Assembly (NCBI GenBank): GCA_937927945.1
Contig: CALEYW010000043.1
Location: 62,001-126,000 of the forward strand
Length of the DNA stretch: 64,000 nucleotides
Reading direction: 5' to 3'
From: an uncultured candidate division WPS-2 bacterium
GTDB taxonomy: Bacteria; Vulcanimicrobiota; Vulcanimicrobiia; Vulcanimicrobiales; Vulcanimicrobiaceae
Part shown: positions 60,893 through 64,000 of the stretch, one piece after another
Position numbering within the stretch: the first letter of the stretch is position 1
Layout of the letters: each line of letters begins with the position of its first letter
Notes under the pieces: generated by a model
Database searches by the model: none
What the model was told of the DNA's origin: nothing
Seen by the model: the letters and a program-made list of their open reading frames with translations, nothing else
Made by a program: the position numbers and the translations under genes

Positions 60893-61848
60893 GCGCGTCT
60901 CGCTTCGCTCAAGCGGCCGGCGAGACCGCGCGGCAGCAGGATGAGGATCGCGATCAGCACCGCGCCCAAGAAGAATTGCTGGAAATCGCCGCGCGCGCTC
61001 GGCAGCACCAGCGGGACGAGCGCCTGCAGCACCTGGCCGAGGGCCACGACGATCGCCGCACCGATCACGGCGCCCCACAACGAACGCAGCCCGCCGATCA
61101 CCGACATCAGCACGAAATTGACCGAGAGCAGAAAGCTGAACGACGACGGATCGATGTACGATTGATACGAGGCGTACACGGCGCCTGCGACCCCGGCGTA
61201 CACCGCGCTGAGCACGAACGTCTGCCGCTTGAGCTTTTCCGGGTCGACGCCGAGCGCTTGCGCACCCAGTTCGCCGGCAGAGATGGCGATCAGCGTGCGG
61301 CCGAAACTCGAGCGCACGAGGTTGCCCGCGAACCAGATCCCGGCGGCGACGAGCGCCCAGCTCAAGATCGCGTAGGCCCGCGGGTCGAACGTGAACGCGC
61401 CGAGCGTGAAGCCCGGAATGTCTTTGAAGCCCGAGGATCCGCCGATGAACTCCCATTCGTTGAACACGACGTTTATGACGATGCCCAGCGCGAGCGTCGC
61501 GAGCGCGAGCAGGTTCTCCCGCAGGCGGAGTGCCACGAAGCTCAGTACGTACGCGACCAGCGCGGCTACGGCCGCGCCGCCGACCGCGCCGAGCCACGGC
61601 GTCACGTGCAGGTCCACCGCCAGCACGGCCGACGTGTACGCGCCGATGCCGACGAACGCCGCCTGTCCGAGCGAGACCTGACCGGCATAGCCCATGAACA
61701 GGTTCAATCCGATCGTCACCAGGCTGTAGATGCCGATCAGCGTCAGCAAGCCCGTGTAATAGGCGGGAAGGAACCACACCGCCGCCGCGACGACGGCGAG
61801 GACGACCAAGGCCACCCGGCCATGTGCGTTCGCCGGAGCGAAGCTCAC
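60889..61848 (-). CDS. livM: ABC transporter permease LivM
   Basis: The 319-residue protein has about ten membrane helices. Signatures are NLFMGYAGQVSLGQAAFVGI and the loop SSFGRTLIAISAGELGAQAL, then VIGGLRSLWGAVIGAA. It pairs with LivH. Its ATG overlaps the stop of the broken P450 gene upstream, so it was probably co-translated with the intact P450. Confidence 0.9.
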   Translation of the reverse strand: MSFAPANAHGRVALVVLAVVAAAVWFLPAYYTGLLTLIGIYSLVTIGLNLFMGYAGQVSLGQAAFVGIGAYTSAVLAVDLHVTPWLGAVGGAAVAALVAYVLSFVALRLRENLLALATLALGIVINVVFNEWEFIGGSSGFKDIPGFTLGAFTFDPRAYAILSWALVAAGIWFAGNLVRSSFGRTLIAISAGELGAQALGVDPEKLKRQTFVLSAVYAGVAGAVYASYQSYIDPSSFSFLLSVNFVLMSVIGGLRSLWGAVIGAAIVVALGQVLQALVPLVLPSARGDFQQFFLGAVLIAILILLPRGLAGRLSEARRA

Positions 61849-62618
61849 CCGGCGGTCCCGAGCCCCAGCCGCAGCTCGTGCGGGCCGCGAAACGAGATGT
61901 TCGGCCCGAAGGCGTACGCCTGATCCGGCACATGCAAGCGCGCGAGCGCGGCGCCCAGACAGTAGTGGATGCCCATCCCGAATGCGAGGTGACCGCGCGC
62001 GTTCGAACGATGAGGATCGAAACGCTCGGGATCGGGGAAGCGCTGCGGGTCATGGTTCGCGGAAGCCAACAGGAGCAACAGCTTCGCCCCCTCTGGCACG
62101 TCGATCCCGCCGACCGCCGTATTCTCGCGCGCCAGCCGGCGCCACGCGACCACCGACGTGTCGTGACGCAGACCTTCTTCGACGACGTTGGGTCCTCGTC
62201 TCGTGGCCGTCGAACGAGCCCGTAGATGATGCTGGCGATCTCTTCGCGCGAGAGCGATCCGTCTTCGTCGGCGGTGCGCAGCAAGTCGCTGGTGAAATAG
62301 TCGGCGCGCTCGGCGTCGCGGCGCTCGACGAATGCGGTGCAGTAGCGCCAGTCGGCGACCATCTGCTGCGCGACATGCACTTGCTCGTCGACCGACGGCC
62401 GTCCCCACATCAGCGCGATCGATGCCGAGAAGCGCGCCGGGTCGCGAAAGATCGCATCGACGTCGGCGAAGCGGGGGCACGACTCACATGCCGATGCTCG
62501 GCGCATAAAACGGCGGCTGCTCGCGCAGCTCCACAAAGTGCGGGTACGGATCGCGCAGATAGGCGGGAGAGAACGGGTCGAAAGCGCTTGCGGCGTCGAG
62601 CGGCGTCCTGGGTGCCAT
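61845..62618 (-). pseudogene. Cytochrome P450 gene broken by a stop, frameshifts and deletion
   Basis: ATG at 62618 begins a normal P450 N-terminus (SPAYLRDPYPHFVELREQPP). A TGA at 62484-62486 stands where Trp is expected (IGM-W-VV). Pieces then appear in successive frames: RFADVDAIFRDPARFSAS, SREEIASIIYGLV, I-helix FDGHET, the ExxR helix VVEEGLRHDT, and heme loop FGMGIHYCLG. About 90 residues between the first and second pieces are gone. The total length of 258 codons is well short of the usual 400. It is the first gene of the liv/E1 operon and cannot make an active enzyme. Confidence 0.8.
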
Positions 62619-63043
62619 ATCACCACCAAAGAGTGATCGGGAAAGCTATTGTTAGCGACCCTCTCGACCGAGGCGCGCGTCAAACCCTGCCCTGCGTGCC
62701 ATGCTTCCAGGCCCTCCATCCGATTAGTTATGTGAAGCAACTATCGGTGATGCGGTGCACAACCTGGGAATTCGATGTGATCGTCACCACGCGGGACGTA
62801 CGACTCTAACGGCCGGGACCGCTGCATCAAGAGATCGACCTTTGTAGCAGAAACGGCCGAAAAACGGCGACGTGGCGCGCTTTTTCGCACAGCCGACGCG
62901 AACGCGCCGCGGTCCTGCCGCGACTGCGTCGCAGAGCGTGCGAGCAACGGCGGCCGGCAAAGGACGTTTGTCCTAAGCCGCGCAGGGTGCGTGGCCGCCC
63001 CGGTGTCGGCCGATATCGCCCCACTAAGGAGTTTCATTTCCTC
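62619..63043. other. 425-base intergenic region without genes
   Basis: This region separates the divergent P450 remnant and lipoprotein gene. It must contain promoters for the liv/E1 operon and the lipoprotein. On the minus strand TTGACG lies about 70 bases before the P450 start, with TAACAAT further down; spacing is not ideal. I see no tRNA or conserved ORF. A structured segment is at 62949-62999. Confidence 0.5.
62949..62999 (+). promoter_or_regulatory. Possible structured mRNA leader
   Basis: GGCGGCC (62949-62955) can pair with GGCCGCC (62993-62999). Inside, AGGAC-GTTT-GTCCT (62961-62974) is a perfect hairpin, followed by a second weak one (CGC...GCG). Together they would form a three-way junction ending 45 bases before the lipoprotein start. 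It matches no riboswitch class I can name. In GC-rich DNA such pairings can be accidental. Confidence 0.25.
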
Positions 63044-64000
63044 GTGTCATCAGTACCGATGCTTCGACGCAGGGTCGTCGCGCTTTCCATGCTTGCCACG
63101 CTCTCCGCTTGCGGCGGCGGCACCGGATCCCAAGCACTCCCATCGGCAGGAACGTCGGCATCCTTACCGAGCGTGCCGGTGACGACGTCCGTCGCGACGC
63201 CGGTGCCCGTCGGCTCGCCGTCATCCGGCGCGAGCGCGACCCCGTCGTCGGCGGCCTCGTCGTTCAGCGTCACCGGCTCCGTCATCTCCACCAATAGTTC
63301 CGGCTTCTTGATCCAAGCCGGCAGCGGTTGCGGCCTACTCAACGTCTTCACCACGAACGCGACGACCGTCGTCACCAACGGAATCACCCTGGGCGCCGGC
63401 GTCTACGCGCGGGCATGGGGCAAAGGCAGCTGTGCGACAAAGATCGACGCTACGGCCGTCTCGCTCGCATCGTCGTCGTCCGGGCCGTTCCCCGCTCCGT
63501 CGAGTTCGCCCGGAAGCTCGCCGGCGCCGAACGGAAGTCCGAACCCGAGCCCGGCTCCGTCCACTGCGCCGACACCCGCTCCGGTCGCGGGATTGTCCGC
63601 GAACAACTACGGCCCCATCGTGAACGGGCAGCCGTGGCCCACAAATTTTCGGCCCTACAGCCAGTATCCGTGGAACAACCCCCTCCCGGCGAATCCGCAG
63701 AACGTGAACGCCGCCGAGACGTCGAGCGTGAAGGCGTATTCGACCGGCACTTACTCCCCGTACTACGCGGCCGACACGCAAGACGACTTTTCGCATCCCG
63801 TCTATCTCGCGTCGAGCAGCGATCCGGTCGTCAATACCGCGTGCGGAAGCTATCAATACGGATGCAACGCCGGCGTGCCGGCGACGTTCCACGTCCCTGC
63901 AAAGGCGCGACCGTCAGGCTCGGGTGATGCGCACATGGGGATCATCCAACCCGACGGCACGGAGCTCGACTTTTGGGGAGTCAACCAGATCGGCAGTGAT
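63044..64000 (+). CDS. Secreted lipoprotein, 3' end beyond the window
   Basis: GTG at 63044, with AAGGAG at 63026-63031, is preferred over ATG at 63059, which is too far from that site. The frame stays open to the last base, giving at least 319 residues. Signal MLRRRVVALSMLATLSAC is followed by a long Ser/Pro/Thr-rich stalk (about residues 30-75), another at about 150-185, and a globular part with MGIIQPDGTELDFWGVNQIG. No family is recognised. The signal resembles that of the lipoprotein at 1018. Confidence 0.7.
   Translation, partial: MSSVPMLRRRVVALSMLATLSACGGGTGSQALPSAGTSASLPSVPVTTSVATPVPVGSPSSGASATPSSAASSFSVTGSVISTNSSGFLIQAGSGCGLLNVFTTNATTVVTNGITLGAGVYARAWGKGSCATKIDATAVSLASSSSGPFPAPSSSPGSSPAPNGSPNPSPAPSTAPTPAPVAGLSANNYGPIVNGQPWPTNFRPYSQYPWNNPLPANPQNVNAAETSSVKAYSTGTYSPYYAADTQDDFSHPVYLASSSDPVVNTACGSYQYGCNAGVPATFHVPAKARPSGSGDAHMGIIQPDGTELDFWGVNQIGSD

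Noticed and set aside
62484..62486. TGA in the P450 read as Trp or Sec (recoding)
   Set aside because: The gene also has frameshifts and a deletion, and all other genes use TGA as a normal stop; decay is the simpler explanation.
1..64000. tRNA, rRNA, CRISPR array, insertion sequence or prophage
   Set aside because: I looked for tRNA arms, array-like spaced repeats, transposase and integrase motifs and found none. A tRNA-Sec in particular was not seen.

Overview
The window is a GC-rich (by eye about 68% G+C) bacterial chromosome segment, densely packed and apparently collinear with one genome. Lipoproteins with lipobox cysteines, a hopanoid locus, a cbb3-type oxidase, Liv-type ABC transport and a MacAB-like export system point to a free-living aerobic or microaerobic bacterium with an envelope. 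My guess at lineage is Candidatus Eremiobacterota (WPS-2, Vulcanimicrobiota), from gene content and composition only. I see no rRNA, tRNA, CRISPR array, insertion sequence or phage genes.

Layout. 1-3 kb: a candidate selenoprotein (SelL-like peroxiredoxin-like fold with an in-frame TGA at the catalytic position and a SECIS-like hairpin), then two secreted lipoproteins, the second frameshifted. 3-8 kb: Nudix hydrolase, then a PdeM-like phosphoesterase overlapping an Lhr-type helicase, small proteins and a lipase remnant. 8-17.6 kb: a large Asp-box propeller protein, a diiron protein overlapping acetoacetyl-CoA synthetase, a palindromic repeat, an EamA transporter, an S41 protease and a GNAT enzyme. 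17.6-24.3 kb (minus strand): MacAB-like efflux operon with a Fur-like box, APC permease, ManA and two small proteins.

24.4-36 kb is a hopanoid locus: LolA-like protein, hpnK-hpnI-hpnG, divergent hpnB and shc, a diiron protein, then a single-enzyme squalene synthase, hpnA, hpnH and a polyprenyl diphosphate synthase. Together they make polyprenyl diphosphate, squalene, hopene, adenosylhopane and ribosylhopane, with HpnI/HpnK available for head-group decoration. hpnJ and hpnCDE are absent.

36-41.5 kb: phenylacetate-type CoA ligase with two crotonase-family genes, GNAT, then panE-panB. 41.5-42.3 kb is a graveyard of three transcription-factor remnants. 42.3-54 kb: a cNMP-domain/thioredoxin-reductase-like fusion lacking the CxxC, hppD with a divergent Lrp regulator, a four-gene cbb3-like oxidase operon with an unusual Ig-like/cytochrome c subunit, thiolase, an FAD monooxygenase, and two tandem Ldh-family dehydrogenases. 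54-62.6 kb (minus strand): one tightly overlapping operon that begins with a broken P450 gene and runs through livM-livH-livG-livF, a substrate-binding protein and a 2-oxoacid dehydrogenase complex. In that complex the E1-beta subunit carries a fused E2-like domain with the HRxxDG active site, while the separate lipoyl E2 has lost it. The window ends inside another lipoprotein.

The most interesting items are the candidate selenoprotein at 110-646 and the E1-beta/E2 rearrangement at 53994-56317.
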